In this document: positions 43,975-52,556 of the stretch, in pieces
Numbering within the stretch: position 1 is the first letter of the stretch
How the letters are laid out: every line of letters begins with the position of its first letter
Assembly (NCBI RefSeq): GCF_000225345.1
Contig: NC_015977.1
Location: 630,001 to 694,000 of the forward strand
Reading direction: 5' to 3'
Source: Roseburia hominis A2-183
GTDB lineage: Bacteria > Bacillota > Clostridia > Lachnospirales > Lachnospiraceae
DNA: 64,000 nucleotides
Made by a program: the position numbers and the translations under genes
Notes under the pieces: model-generated
What the model was told of the DNA's origin: nothing
The model's database searches: none
What the model saw: the letters and a program-made list of their open reading frames with translations, nothing else

Positions 43975-44448
43975 ATGGAATATCAATATAAGTGCAGAAT
44001 TACGGCATGGGATTTTTTCCGGCTTACCATGCGTCAGACCTACCGCTCCATGGCGGGGATGTGTAATCTGGTATTTACGGTGGCGATGATCCTTCTTACG
44101 GCAAAGTTCTGGAGTCAGTCGGGGGAAGTCCTGCAGGTTCTGATGCTGATCGGATGCCTACTGTTCCCGGTCATCCAGCCGGCGGCAATCTATGCGAAAG
44201 CCAGGCGTCAGGCGGCGGCTGTACCGCAGGATGTCAGGCTTACCTTTGATGAAAAGGGGCTGCTCGTTACAACCGGAGGAGAGAGACAGCATCTGCCGTG
44301 GAACCGGCTGCGGGTTACAAAACAGCCGGGGATGGTGCTGGTGCTTTCGGGAGCCGGAAGCGGCTATATGCTGACCAACCGTGTGCTGGGAGCCGACCGG
44401 GAGGCGTTTTGGTCCTTTGTACAGAGCAAAGTGGAACAGAATAGATAA
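43975..44448 (+). CDS. YcxB-like family membrane protein
   Basis: The 157-residue protein has two hydrophobic segments (about 28-45 and 52-72) and a C-terminal soluble domain of the YcxB type (LTFDEKGLLVTTGGERQHLP, then LVLSGAGSGYML). The role of the family is unknown. It sits between the TRAP genes and the sensor kinase and has its own terminator, so it probably belongs to the TRAP transcript. Confidence 0.75.
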   Translation: MEYQYKCRITAWDFFRLTMRQTYRSMAGMCNLVFTVAMILLTAKFWSQSGEVLQVLMLIGCLLFPVIQPAAIYAKARRQAAAVPQDVRLTFDEKGLLVTTGGERQHLPWNRLRVTKQPGMVLVLSGAGSGYMLTNRVLGADREAFWSFVQSKVEQNR

Positions 44449-44457
44449 AGCAAATAT

Positions 44458-44500
44458 GCAAAGCTGTATTTACGGAGTGTGTATCTACGGCTTTGCTTTT
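44458..44500 (+). terminator. terminator after the TRAP/YcxB unit
   Basis: GCAAAGC pairs with GCTTTGC around a partly paired inner stem (TGTA/TACG), followed by four T. Confidence 0.7.
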
Positions 44501-44527
44501 GCCGCATTATAGAGAGAACAGAGAGGC

Positions 44528-46039
44528 ATGGGAAAAACAAGCGTGAGAAAGAGGATAAAACAGTTCTGGCAGGCACTTACGATCAAAAAGAAAATAGCGA
44601 CGTTTACCGGGACAGTATTTCTCATCATTGCAGTCTCTGTTCTTTTTAATGTATGGGTTGTCAAGTTTTCCCTGATCGACTTTAACCGGATTTTACAGGA
44701 TAACGCAGCGGTGAGCGAACTGGCACAGGCGCTCGAGGAAGAGAGTATCCAGTTTGAGACATACATAAAGGGCAATCGCGAGGAGAGAGAAAGTCTGGAT
44801 ATTGCGATAGAACGAACCGGAAGAGCGGTGGAAAAGCTTCCGTTCCGCTATTCTGAGATTGGAGAGCAGCGCTACGCAAAGACCTGGTCGATCAAGAGCT
44901 GTTATGAAGTCTATTGCCAGAAGCGGGACGCCATGCTTGCGATGGGGGAAAATGCGCCGGACTATATCAAGCGCCTGTATGAGGTCTACGAGATGCAGGA
45001 CTATCTCGAGGAATACGCGGCGACGCTGATGAATGAGACGATCGAGGACGGCGACGGCCTCTATCATAAAAAGGTGCCCATGCTCATATGCATGCCGATT
45101 GTGGTTGTGGTATCTGGGATTATTCTCGTAACCGGCATGATGGAGCTGGCGGCATTGATGAACCAGACCATTATCTCGCCGGTGGTGGCGCTCGTGAAAG
45201 CGGCGCAGCGCATTGCCGCCAATGATTTTTTCTCGGAGGACGTGCAGGTGCAGAATGAGGACGAGCTGGGGGAACTGGTGCATGCGTTCAACAAGATGAA
45301 ATACGCGACAGGCGAGTACATTATGGCGCTGGAAGAAAAGAGGAAGACTCTTGATCTTCTGCATGAGGAGGAGCTGGGAAAGCTGGAGACGGAGAAACGC
45401 CTGGAGATGATAAAGCTGGAATTGTTAAAAAGCCAGATCAATCCGCATTTTTTGTTCAACACGCTAAATGTCATCAGCGGAATGGCAAAGCTTGAGGAGG
45501 CAGAGACGACCGAAAAGATGATTCTGGCGCTCAGTTCCCTGTTCCGTTACAATTTAAAGACACCCGAACAGTCCGTTCCGCTGGCAAAGGAACTGAAAGT
45601 GGTTGCAGATTATATGTACCTGCAGCAGATGCGCTTCGGGGAGCGGATCCGTTATGAATTAAACTGTAAGGTGGAACAGGAACTGGTCATGGTTCCGGCA
45701 TTTACCTTTCAGCCGCTTGTGGAAAATGCAATTATCCACGGAGTTTCCCCGAAGGAGGAAGGCGGAAGCATCCGCATTGTGGTCAGACAGAAGGAAATGC
45801 GGCTGCACATAGTGATCGGGGATGACGGGATCGGGATGACGGAAGAGGAACTGCAGCAGTTAAAGAGCCGCCTTAAGACGGACGATGCCAGACACAGCGG
45901 AATCGGTCTCGGCAATGTGTACCGGCGGATCACTGCGATGTATGCGGACGGAAATTTTGAGATATACAGTAAAAAGAATGCGGGAACAGTAATTTTTATA
46001 GATATTCCATGCAGAGAGGAAACGGGGGATATGACATGA
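44528..46039 (+). CDS. sensor histidine kinase, YesM/LytS-like His_kinase family
   Basis: The 503-residue membrane kinase has helix 1 (about 25-45), an extracytoplasmic sensor of about 135 residues, helix 2 (about 183-208) and a HAMP linker with coiled coil. The His_kinase domain has the phospho-acceptor near residue 307 in KSQINPHFLFNTLNVISG. The HATPase domain contains FQPLVENAIIHG, IGDDGIGMTEEEL and GIGLGNVYRRI. This class typically partners AraC-type regulators in sugar uptake. The neighbouring membrane-anchored DctP may present the ligand. It overlaps the regulator gene by 4 bp (ATGA). Confidence 0.93.
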   Translation: MGKTSVRKRIKQFWQALTIKKKIATFTGTVFLIIAVSVLFNVWVVKFSLIDFNRILQDNAAVSELAQALEEESIQFETYIKGNREERESLDIAIERTGRAVEKLPFRYSEIGEQRYAKTWSIKSCYEVYCQKRDAMLAMGENAPDYIKRLYEVYEMQDYLEEYAATLMNETIEDGDGLYHKKVPMLICMPIVVVVSGIILVTGMMELAALMNQTIISPVVALVKAAQRIAANDFFSEDVQVQNEDELGELVHAFNKMKYATGEYIMALEEKRKTLDLLHEEELGKLETEKRLEMIKLELLKSQINPHFLFNTLNVISGMAKLEEAETTEKMILALSSLFRYNLKTPEQSVPLAKELKVVADYMYLQQMRFGERIRYELNCKVEQELVMVPAFTFQPLVENAIIHGVSPKEEGGSIRIVVRQKEMRLHIVIGDDGIGMTEEELQQLKSRLKTDDARHSGIGLGNVYRRITAMYADGNFEIYSKKNAGTVIFIDIPCREETGDMT

Positions 46040-46854
46040 AACGAGTGCTGATAGCGGATGATGAACCGATTGAGAGAATGATTGTAACCAGAACCATCCA
46101 GAAATATTTCCCGGAGGAGCTTGCGGTTGTGAGTGCGGTCAATGGAAGAGAGGCGGTGGAACAGTTTTTTGCCGAGAACTGCCAGATTGCGCTGCTGGAT
46201 ATTGAAATGCCCGGAATGAACGGGCTGGAGGCAGCGGAGCAGATTCGAGAGAGAGATAAAAACTGCAGTATTATTTTTCTTACGGCATTTGATGAATTTA
46301 ACTATGCCAAGCGTGCGATTGCCGTCCGCGCTATGGAATATCTGCTAAAGCCGGTCGAGGATCAGGAACTGGAGGCAGTGCTTGCGGAGGCTATACGGAT
46401 TGCCGATGAGCATACGGATGACCGGGAGGCAGGAGAGAAGAAGGAAGATGAGCCGGTTTTTGCCGAACGGGACTGTCATGAGGACGCGGCGGATACGGAG
46501 CGCTCGAGAATCCGGCTGCAGGCGGTTGCCGGGAATATCCAGGCGTTCATTGAACACAATTATATGGACGACATTTCTTTGCAGACGGTGGCAGAGGCCA
46601 TGAACTACTCCGACGCCTATTTCTGCAAGATTTTCAAACAGTGTTTTGACAAGAACTTTATTGTCTATCTCTCGGAGTATCGTGTGGCAAGGGCAAAAGA
46701 ACTGCTGGGTGACGTCCTTATCAATGTAAAGGATGTGAGCCAGAAGGTAGGCTACCGTGACTCCAACTATTTTGCGAAAGTATTCAAACGGATTGCCGGC
46801 GTCACGCCGACGGAATACCGGACGCAGGTATTAAAGGAGGCGGGGGAGCGATGA
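46036..46854 (+). CDS. response regulator with AraC-type DNA-binding domain
   Basis: The 272-residue YesN-type regulator has a receiver domain with the acidic pair in LIADDEP, phospho-acceptor Asp in IALLDIEMPGMNG, Thr in IIFLTAFDEF and Lys in LLKPVEDQEL. A 45-residue charged linker follows. The AraC HTH pair covers the last 100 residues: ISLQTVAEAMNYSDAYFCKI, then VSQKVGYRDSNYFAKVFKRI. The ATG at 46036 overlaps the kinase stop and follows ACGGGGGAT. Its own stop overlaps the next ATG, so kinase, regulator and second DctP are translated together. The likely target is the TRAP promoter. Confidence 0.94.
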   Translation: MKRVLIADDEPIERMIVTRTIQKYFPEELAVVSAVNGREAVEQFFAENCQIALLDIEMPGMNGLEAAEQIRERDKNCSIIFLTAFDEFNYAKRAIAVRAMEYLLKPVEDQELEAVLAEAIRIADEHTDDREAGEKKEDEPVFAERDCHEDAADTERSRIRLQAVAGNIQAFIEHNYMDDISLQTVAEAMNYSDAYFCKIFKQCFDKNFIVYLSEYRVARAKELLGDVLINVKDVSQKVGYRDSNYFAKVFKRIAGVTPTEYRTQVLKEAGER

Positions 46855-47867
46855 GACGGATATGCGCGGCGGCAGCTGTGGCTGGAATGTTGATACTGCT
46901 CACACTGTCTGCCTGGAGAAATCACACGTATCCCTCCAAGACAGAGATGGAACCGGAATATGTGTTTTCCTATGCGGAAAATCAGCCGGAAGATTATCCG
47001 ACGACCCTGGGTGCCAAGTATTTTGCAGAGCTTGTCGAGGAGCGGACAAATGGCAGGATACGGATTCTGGTGCAGCCGGTCGGAGTGCTCGGGTCGGAGA
47101 ATAAAGTCATCAAACAGATGCAGTACGGCGGTATTGATTTTGCGCGGGTGTCACTGGCGCAGCTTGCGGAATATATTCCGAGCCTGAATGTGCTGCAGAT
47201 GCCCTATCTTTATACGGATTCCGACCATATGTGGCGGGTGCTTGACGGAGAGATCGGAGATGCGTTTCTGGAGAGTGTCAGCGCGGATGATGTCATCGGT
47301 CTGTCCTGGTATGATGCCGGAGCGAGGAATTTTTATAACTCTGTGCAGCCAATTACCTGTCTGGAGGATCTGAAAGGCATGCGGATCCGTGTGCAGGAGT
47401 CGGATCTTGCCGTTGATATGGTGGAGGCGCTCGGCGCCACGGCGATTCCCATTGCCTACGGAGATGTTTATGCCAGCCTGGAACGGCAGGTGGTGGACGG
47501 AGCGGAGAATAACTGGCCGTCCTACGAGGCGATGCGGCACTATGAGGTCGCGAAATACTATACGGTGGACGAGCACAGCAGAGTGCCGGAAATGCAGATC
47601 TGCTCGGCGTATACCTGGCAGAAACTGTCGCCGGAAGACCGGGAGATTATTCTGGAATGTGCCAGAGAATCGGCGCTCTACGAGCGTGAGGTGTGGACAC
47701 AGCGCGAGGAGCAGTCGCGCAGCATTGCCATTGAAAACGGCACGAAAGTGGTGGAGCTTTCCGCAGAGGAAAAGAAGCGGTTCCAGAATGCCGTGTACGG
47801 GGTATATGAAAAATACTGCGGGGATGATATGGGACTCATCGAAGAAATTTTAAAAGAAGGATCGTAA
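46851..47867 (+). CDS. membrane-anchored TRAP-type binding protein (DctP family), probable sensor partner
   Basis: The 338-residue protein has the DctP fold (KYFAELVEERTNGRIRILVQ, GVLGSENKVIKQMQYGGIDF, GMRIRVQESDLAVDMVEALG with the substrate-binding Arg, and YASLERQVVDGAENNWPSYE). The N-terminus, MRRICAAAAVAGMLILLTLS, has no lipobox Cys, so it is either an uncleaved anchor or an ordinary signal. It overlaps the response regulator by 4 bp and lacks permease partners of its own. That supports a role in presenting ligand to the histidine kinase rather than in bulk transport; this is inference. The KdgF-like gene follows after 79 bp. Confidence 0.88.
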   Translation: MRRICAAAAVAGMLILLTLSAWRNHTYPSKTEMEPEYVFSYAENQPEDYPTTLGAKYFAELVEERTNGRIRILVQPVGVLGSENKVIKQMQYGGIDFARVSLAQLAEYIPSLNVLQMPYLYTDSDHMWRVLDGEIGDAFLESVSADDVIGLSWYDAGARNFYNSVQPITCLEDLKGMRIRVQESDLAVDMVEALGATAIPIAYGDVYASLERQVVDGAENNWPSYEAMRHYEVAKYYTVDEHSRVPEMQICSAYTWQKLSPEDREIILECARESALYEREVWTQREEQSRSIAIENGTKVVELSAEEKKRFQNAVYGVYEKYCGDDMGLIEEILKEGS

Positions 47868-47946
47868 TGCGGCAGGCAGAATGTGCAGACGGCCGGGGAA
47901 AATGCCGCATACAGATAAAACCAAAAAGAGAAAGGGAGATGGAGCA

Positions 47947-48291
47947 ATGGAGAAAACAGTAAAAAATCAGGTGTGGAACTTTAATGACAGGATCGATGCC
48001 GAGGTGTGTGCTGAGGGTGTGGAACGCAAGATTTTAGCGTACACGGATGAACTGATGTGCGTGGAAAACCACTTCAAAAAAGGAGCGGTCGGCGCACTGC
48101 ATCATCATCCGCATACGCAGATCACATATGTGGTGTCGGGCAGCTTTGAATTCGAGATAGACGGCGTCAGAAGAGTCATCAAACCGGGCGACGCACTGTT
48201 AAAGCGCAACGATATTGAGCACGGCTGCGTCTGCCTGGAAGACGGCATCCTCTTAGACATCTTTACCCCGATGCGGCAGGAGTTTGTATAA
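47947..48291 (+). CDS. KdgF-like cupin
   Basis: The 114-residue single-domain cupin is close to KdgF, which linearises 4,5-unsaturated uronates from pectin or alginate breakdown to keto acids. The N-terminal VERKILAYTDELMCVENHFK, the metal site in GALHHHPHTQITYVVSGSFE (three His plus Gln) and the C-terminal LLDIFTPMRQEFV match the KdgF pattern. The start at 47947 follows GGGAGATGGAGCA. Placed after a TRAP transporter and its sensor genes, it points to uronates as the transported and sensed compound. It converges with the dehydrogenase gene, with 2 bp between the stops. Confidence 0.85.
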   Translation: MEKTVKNQVWNFNDRIDAEVCAEGVERKILAYTDELMCVENHFKKGAVGALHHHPHTQITYVVSGSFEFEIDGVRRVIKPGDALLKRNDIEHGCVCLEDGILLDIFTPMRQEFV

Positions 48292-48293
48292 AA

Positions 48294-49775
48294 CTAATCC
48301 CGCCGGAACAAATCTCTCGTGTAGACTTTGTCTTTTACATCATCGAGACAGGAATCATAGCGGTTGGCGATGATGCTGTCGCTAATCTTCTTAAACTCGT
48401 CGAGCCGGTTGACCACCTTGCTTCCGAAGAAGGTGGTTCCGTCTTCGAGTGTCGGTTCGTAGATAATCACGGAAGCCCCCTTTGCTTTGATACGCTTCAT
48501 GACGCCCTGGATACTGCTCTGCCGGAAATTGTCAGAGTTGGATTTCATCGTCAGGCGGTAGACGCCGATGGTGACCGGATGCTCCATGCCGGAATTGTAG
48601 GTGTTGGCGGAAGCGTAGTTGTAGTATCCTGCCATCTGCAGAACGCGGTCGGCGATAAAATCTTTGCGGGTGCGGTTGCTTTCCACGATCGCGCTCATCA
48701 TGTTCTGTGGAACGTCATTGTAATTAGCCAGAAGCTGTTTGGTGTCTTTCGGCAGACAGTAACCGCCGTATCCGAAGGACGGGTTGTTGTAATGCGTGCC
48801 GATTCTCGGGTCGAGACATACACCGTCGATGATGTCCCGTGTGCTTAAATTTTTTGTCTCCGCATAGGTGTCAAGCTCATTGAAATAGGACACGCGCAGC
48901 GCCAGATAGGTGTTTGCAAAAAGTTTGACGGCCTCCGCCTCGGTAAATCCCATGAAAAGTGTCGGGATATTCTCCTTGAGGGCACCCTCCTGCAGCAGTG
49001 CTGCAAAATTCCTTGAAGCGACCACAAGGCGCTCGTCGTCGGAGTCGGTTGAGACGATGATCCGGCTCGGGTAGAGATTGTCATATAACGCCTTCGACTC
49101 GCGGAGAAATTCCGGACTGAAGATGATGTTTGCGGTGTGGTATTTTTGGCGTACCGATTCCGTGTAACCGACCGGGATCGTCGATTTGATGACCATAATC
49201 GCGTCCGGATTGACGGAGAGAACCAGTTCGATCACGGCCTCCACAGCGGAGGTGTCAAAATAATTCCTGGCGCTGTCATAGTTGGTCGGTGCGGCGATGA
49301 TGACGTAATCGGCGTCCCTGTATGCTGCGGCGCCGTCTAAGGTGGCGGTGAGATCGAGATCTTTTTCGGCGAGATATTTTTCAATGTAATCATCCTGAAT
49401 CGGGGATTTGCGCCGGTTGATGAGGTCGACTTTTTCCGGAAGAATGTCGACCGCCGTCACATGGTTGTGCTGCGCGAGCAGGGTGGCGATGGAGAGACCG
49501 ACGTAACCGGTGCCGGCAACCGCAATGCATAACGGTGACGGGGAGGAAAGCCTGTCGTGCGCGGTGTCGGCGAAGACGCTGTCCGGCTCAAAGCCGAGCA
49601 CTTCTCCCAGCTGTTCTAACTGCGGGATGGACGGGATAAAATCCTGTTTTTCAATTCTTGAGATCAGGGCGCGGTTGATCCCGGTCGCCTCAGCGAGAGC
49701 CTGCTGCGTCATGGACTTCTCTTTTCTCTTGCTGGCGACGAGGTCCGCCAGAATCACAGATGATAATTTCTTCAT
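48294..49775 (-). CDS. XRE HTH - UDP-glucose/nucleotide-sugar 6-dehydrogenase fusion
   Basis: The 493-residue protein joins an N-terminal XRE/HTH_3 DNA-binding domain (about 8-70: [20 protein letters not shown], then [20 protein letters not shown]) to a complete UDP-sugar dehydrogenase. The Rossmann motif is [19 protein letters not shown] (about 83). [12 protein letters not shown] and the active-site Cys in [18 protein letters not shown] are intact, and [19 protein letters not shown] is in the C-terminal domain. It should oxidise UDP-glucose or a similar nucleotide sugar to the uronate while also binding DNA. AAGGAGGAGATTTC is a strong ribosome site. Palindrome-like sites at 49794 and 49878 flank its promoter. 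Confidence 0.93.
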   Translation of the reverse strand: MKKLSSVILADLVASKRKEKSMTQQALAEATGINRALISRIEKQDFIPSIPQLEQLGEVLGFEPDSVFADTAHDRLSSPSPLCIAVAGTGYVGLSIATLLAQHNHVTAVDILPEKVDLINRRKSPIQDDYIEKYLAEKDLDLTATLDGAAAYRDADYVIIAAPTNYDSARNYFDTSAVEAVIELVLSVNPDAIMVIKSTIPVGYTESVRQKYHTANIIFSPEFLRESKALYDNLYPSRIIVSTDSDDERLVVASRNFAALLQEGALKENIPTLFMGFTEAEAVKLFANTYLALRVSYFNELDTYAETKNLSTRDIIDGVCLDPRIGTHYNNPSFGYGGYCLPKDTKQLLANYNDVPQNMMSAIVESNRTRKDFIADRVLQMAGYYNYASANTYNSGMEHPVTIGVYRLTMKSNSDNFRQSSIQGVMKRIKAKGASVIIYEPTLEDGTTFFGSKVVNRLDEFKKISDSIIANRYDSCLDDVKDKVYTRDLFRRD

Positions 49776-49793
49776 GAAATCTCCTCCTTGCGT

Positions 49794-49808
49794 GTTATTT
49801 TAAATAAC
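49794..49808 (-). promoter_or_regulatory. candidate operator 1 of the HTH-dehydrogenase gene
   Basis: GTTATTTTAAATAAC is a perfect 15-bp palindrome (central T) in the 5' untranslated region, 19 bp before the ATG and downstream of the transcription start. Confidence 0.6.
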
Positions 49809-49834
49809 CATATCTGGAAAAATAATCTGATAAA

Positions 49835-49863
49835 ATCATACCACAAGGCGAAAATAAAAGCAA
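49835..49863 (-). promoter_or_regulatory. promoter of the HTH-dehydrogenase gene
   Basis: On the minus strand TTGCTT and TATGAT are 17 bp apart, midway between the two operator-like sites. Confidence 0.6.
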
Positions 49864-49877
49864 TATTGGATAATGAT

Positions 49878-49892
49878 GATATTTAAAATAAC
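49878..49892 (-). promoter_or_regulatory. candidate operator 2 of the HTH-dehydrogenase gene
   Basis: On the minus strand this reads GTTATTTTAAATATC, matching operator 1 at 14 of 15 positions. The flank GCGTT resembles the GCGT of operator 1. It lies 15 bp upstream of the -35 box. Confidence 0.55.
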
Positions 49893-49952
49893 AACGCGAA
49901 GACAAAAAAGGGAGTGGATGTAGAAGAACTGTACCGTAGGGGAAAGTTCTGG

Positions 49953-49981
49953 TTGAGAAACAAAAAAGAAAACACTATAAT
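49953..49981 (+). promoter_or_regulatory. promoter of the tandem-repeat protein gene
   Basis: TTGAGA and TATAAT are 17 bp apart, 70 bp before the ATG at 50052. Confidence 0.72.
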
Positions 49982-50051
49982 AAGAATAAGTGGGGCGAAG
50001 GGCTCTGCATGAATGACAGGAACAAAAGAGGATTGGAATAAGGGGGAAGCT

Positions 50052-50678
50052 ATGGGCGGACTGATATGGATCATCGTGATTGTAGTGGTGATAAGTGAGA
50101 TAAAGAAATTCCAGAGAAAGAACGGACAGCGTGTGAAACCGAATGTGCCGCGGCAGCAGCAGTACATGCGTCCGGATCAGACGAAGGTAGGACAGCAGAA
50201 TGTGCGCCCGAATCAGATGCCGCGGCAGCAGCAGAACGTGCGCCCGAACCAGATGCCGCGCCAGCAGCAGGGCATGCGCCCGAACCAGATGGCGGGGCAG
50301 CAGAATGTGCGCCCGAACCAGATGGCAGGACGGCAGAATGTGCGCCCGAACCAGATGCTGGGACAGCGGACGCAGAGTGCAGGCGGGGCTGCCATGGCAG
50401 GCTGCCGCAGACCGCAGCCTAATCAGGCGGAGAATGACATATTAAAACGTGCCACAGAGAATGTGAGCGAGAACGATGGGGATGAACTGGAGCAGCAGAT
50501 GATGGCGGGAGCACACGAACTCGTCAACGCGATCGATATTGACAGTGCCAGTGAACTGATGCATGAGGTGGAGGATCTGATGATTATGGGTTATCAGGCA
50601 AATCTGCCGTTTGAGCGCGATTTTATCGCGGAGGGAGTGGCAATGCTGAACGGTTATGAGCTGGATATGGGTGCATAA
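50052..50678 (+). CDS. membrane-anchored protein with tandem Gln/Asn/Arg/Pro repeats
   Basis: The 208-residue protein has a single N-terminal helix (GGLIWIIVIVVVISE) and a basic region. A block of tandem 11-13-residue repeats follows (about 36-108), with consensus QQNVRPNQMPRQQ. The C-terminal acidic helical domain covers about 130-208 (ENDILKRATENVSENDGDEL ... MIMGYQANLPFERDF). Negatively charged C-terminus and positively charged repeats suggest an intracellular tether or binding surface; no family is recognised. The start at 50052 follows AAGGGGGAAGCT and removes 13 upstream codons. It is 45 bp before the DUF1653 gene. Confidence 0.8.
   Translation: MGGLIWIIVIVVVISEIKKFQRKNGQRVKPNVPRQQQYMRPDQTKVGQQNVRPNQMPRQQQNVRPNQMPRQQQGMRPNQMAGQQNVRPNQMAGRQNVRPNQMLGQRTQSAGGAAMAGCRRPQPNQAENDILKRATENVSENDGDELEQQMMAGAHELVNAIDIDSASELMHEVEDLMIMGYQANLPFERDFIAEGVAMLNGYELDMGA
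50157..50375 (+). repeat. in-frame tandem repeat, about six copies of 33-39 bp
   Basis: The core CAGAATGTGCGCCCGAACCA recurs with small changes at roughly 33-39-bp intervals. All length changes are multiples of three, so the frame is kept. The first copy is degenerate (encoding QYMRPDQTKVGQ). Confidence 0.9.
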
Positions 50679-50723
50679 AGATACGGCAGGACAGCAAAGA
50701 GGGACAGAAGGAAGGTTACAGGA

Positions 50724-51341
50724 ATGGAAAGAGTGAGAATCCCGCAGAGCGGGGAGATCTATCGTCACTTTAAAAACAGACTTTATCAGGTCATCGCAGT
50801 GGCAACACATTCGGAGACCGGAGAAAAACTGGTCATTTATCAGGCTCTCTACGGAGATTATCAGGTATATGCGAGACCGCTCACCATGTTTGTGAGCGAG
50901 GTCGATCGTGAAAAATATCCGGATGCGGCGCAGACCTACCGTTTTGAACGCGTGGACCGGAGCGAACTTGCGGGCGCTGGCAGCGGACGCATGGAGCGGG
51001 CTGAGGCGCGGAAGCAGGCACAGGCGACGGCATCGTTTGCGGACGAGGTGCAGGAGACGGAGGCAGAAGAGCTGACGGATCAGATCCGGGTAAGCCAGAT
51101 GGAGCAGTCGCTTTCCGATGAGGTGAATCCGAAGCTGATGCAGTTTTTTGACGCTGATACGCTGGAAGAAAAATATAATATTCTGGTGTCGATGCGGGAT
51201 GAGGTGGACGACCATCTCATCAACAGCATGGCGGTTGTGCTGGATGTTGTGATTCCGGAGGGACCGGTGGCGGACCGCTATGAGCAGTTGAAAGCCTGCA
51301 TCCGCACAAAGCAGCGCTACGAGACGCAGCGGATGCGCTGA
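50724..51341 (+). CDS. DUF1653 domain protein
   Basis: The first 75 residues of this 205-residue protein form a DUF1653 domain: PQSGEIYRHFKNRLYQVIAV, then EKLVIYQALYGDYQVYARPL and MFVSEVD. The remaining 130 residues are helical and acidic, with a Gln/Ala-rich linker and a C-terminal helical unit (LEEKYNILVSMRDEVDDHLI). DUF1653 proteins are small and of unknown function; the long tail is extra. GGAAGGTTACAGG is the ribosome site. It lies between the repeat protein and a methyltransferase, probably one operon. Confidence 0.85.
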   Translation: MERVRIPQSGEIYRHFKNRLYQVIAVATHSETGEKLVIYQALYGDYQVYARPLTMFVSEVDREKYPDAAQTYRFERVDRSELAGAGSGRMERAEARKQAQATASFADEVQETEAEELTDQIRVSQMEQSLSDEVNPKLMQFFDADTLEEKYNILVSMRDEVDDHLINSMAVVLDVVIPEGPVADRYEQLKACIRTKQRYETQRMR

Positions 51342-51365
51342 CCAGATACGAGAGCAGGAGAGTAC

Positions 51366-52547
51366 ATGGAAGAACAGAAGGAAAAATTATCTGCGATTGC
51401 GCAGGCCAAACCATATAAAATCATTATCAGCAAACCGGCGGGTGGGGAGATCCCTTACCGCCGGATTGTCATTGAGCGCAAGGAATCCTATTACCAGGCG
51501 GCAGCCTATACGGAAAAACAGGTATTTCACGAGAACATACCGCCCGAGAAGCTGGCGGAATATCTGGGGAAAACGGCCGTGGGGCAGTATCTGCAGGTCA
51601 ATGCCTGGGATGATGCTGCAGAGCATATATATCTGTGTTCCCAAAAGGGAAAAGTAACCTACAAGACGAAAAAGAATGTGCAGACGGCGGCAAAGGCAAG
51701 CGGGAGCCACAACCGCAAAAAGCAGTATATTCTGGAGGAGGGAACGCCGATAGAACCGCTTGTGGATATGGGAGTGTTTACACCCGAAGGAAAAGTCGTG
51801 CGCACGATGTATGACAAGTTCCGGCAGATCAACCGTTTTTTGGAGATGGTCGGTGATGCGGTCGGGGACGATACATCAGAAACACTTCACATCATTGATT
51901 TTGGCTGTGGAAAATCTTACCTGACATTCGTGCTGTATTACTATTTTACGGAGATTCAGAAAAGAAACGTGCAGATTGCAGGGCTTGACCTGAAAGCGGA
52001 CGTGATTAAGAACTGCAATGCCGCCGCGAAAAAGTACGGCTATGAGAATCTGCATTTTGAGGTGGGAGACATTAACGGATACCGCACGGATGCGCCGGTG
52101 GATATGGTGGTGACGCTTCACGCCTGCGACACTGCGACGGATTATGCACTGTACAACGCCATCATGTGGAACGCGCGCATGATTCTTTCCGTGCCGTGCT
52201 GCCAGCATGAATTAAACGGACAGATCCAGTCGGAGGATCTGGGACTGATGACGCGCTACGGAATTATTAAGGAGCGCTTTGCGGCACTTGCCACGGACGC
52301 AATCCGCGCGAATCTGCTTGAGTGCTGCGGCTATAAGACGCAGGTGCTGGAATTTGTAGACTTTGCCCATACGCCGAAGAACCTTCTGATCCGCGCAGTG
52401 AAAAAAGGCGGATCCGATGCGGCGAGAGCGATCGTGCCTGCCGCCGTCCGCAAGCGGTACCTCGGCGAGGTGGAGCGCATGATGGAGGAGTTCCATCTGG
52501 ATCCGACTTTGTACCGCCTGTTAAAGGAGGCGGGGCGCCTGGGCTGA
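51366..52547 (+). CDS. SAM-dependent methyltransferase, likely RNA- or protein-modifying
   Basis: The 393-residue protein has an N-terminal domain of about 140 residues with basic patches (YKTKKNVQTAAKASGSHNRK). A class I methyltransferase domain follows: motif I HIIDFGCGKSYLTFVLYYYF (about 178), VQIAGLDLKADVIKNCNAAA as motif II, and MVVTLHACDTATDYALYNAI as motif IV. It resembles the Methyltransf_32-type proteins; the substrate is unknown. GAGCAGGAGAGTAC gives the ribosome site. It converges with the CYTH gene, whose stop lies 10 bp after its own. Confidence 0.85.
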   Translation: MEEQKEKLSAIAQAKPYKIIISKPAGGEIPYRRIVIERKESYYQAAAYTEKQVFHENIPPEKLAEYLGKTAVGQYLQVNAWDDAAEHIYLCSQKGKVTYKTKKNVQTAAKASGSHNRKKQYILEEGTPIEPLVDMGVFTPEGKVVRTMYDKFRQINRFLEMVGDAVGDDTSETLHIIDFGCGKSYLTFVLYYYFTEIQKRNVQIAGLDLKADVIKNCNAAAKKYGYENLHFEVGDINGYRTDAPVDMVVTLHACDTATDYALYNAIMWNARMILSVPCCQHELNGQIQSEDLGLMTRYGIIKERFAALATDAIRANLLECCGYKTQVLEFVDFAHTPKNLLIRAVKKGGSDAARAIVPAAVRKRYLGEVERMMEEFHLDPTLYRLLKEAGRLG

Positions 52548-52556
52548 TGCCCCGGT

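Noticed and set aside
50157..50375. Possible CRISPR array
   Set aside because: The repeats are 33-39 bp, adjacent without unique spacers, in frame with a gene, and no cas genes are near.
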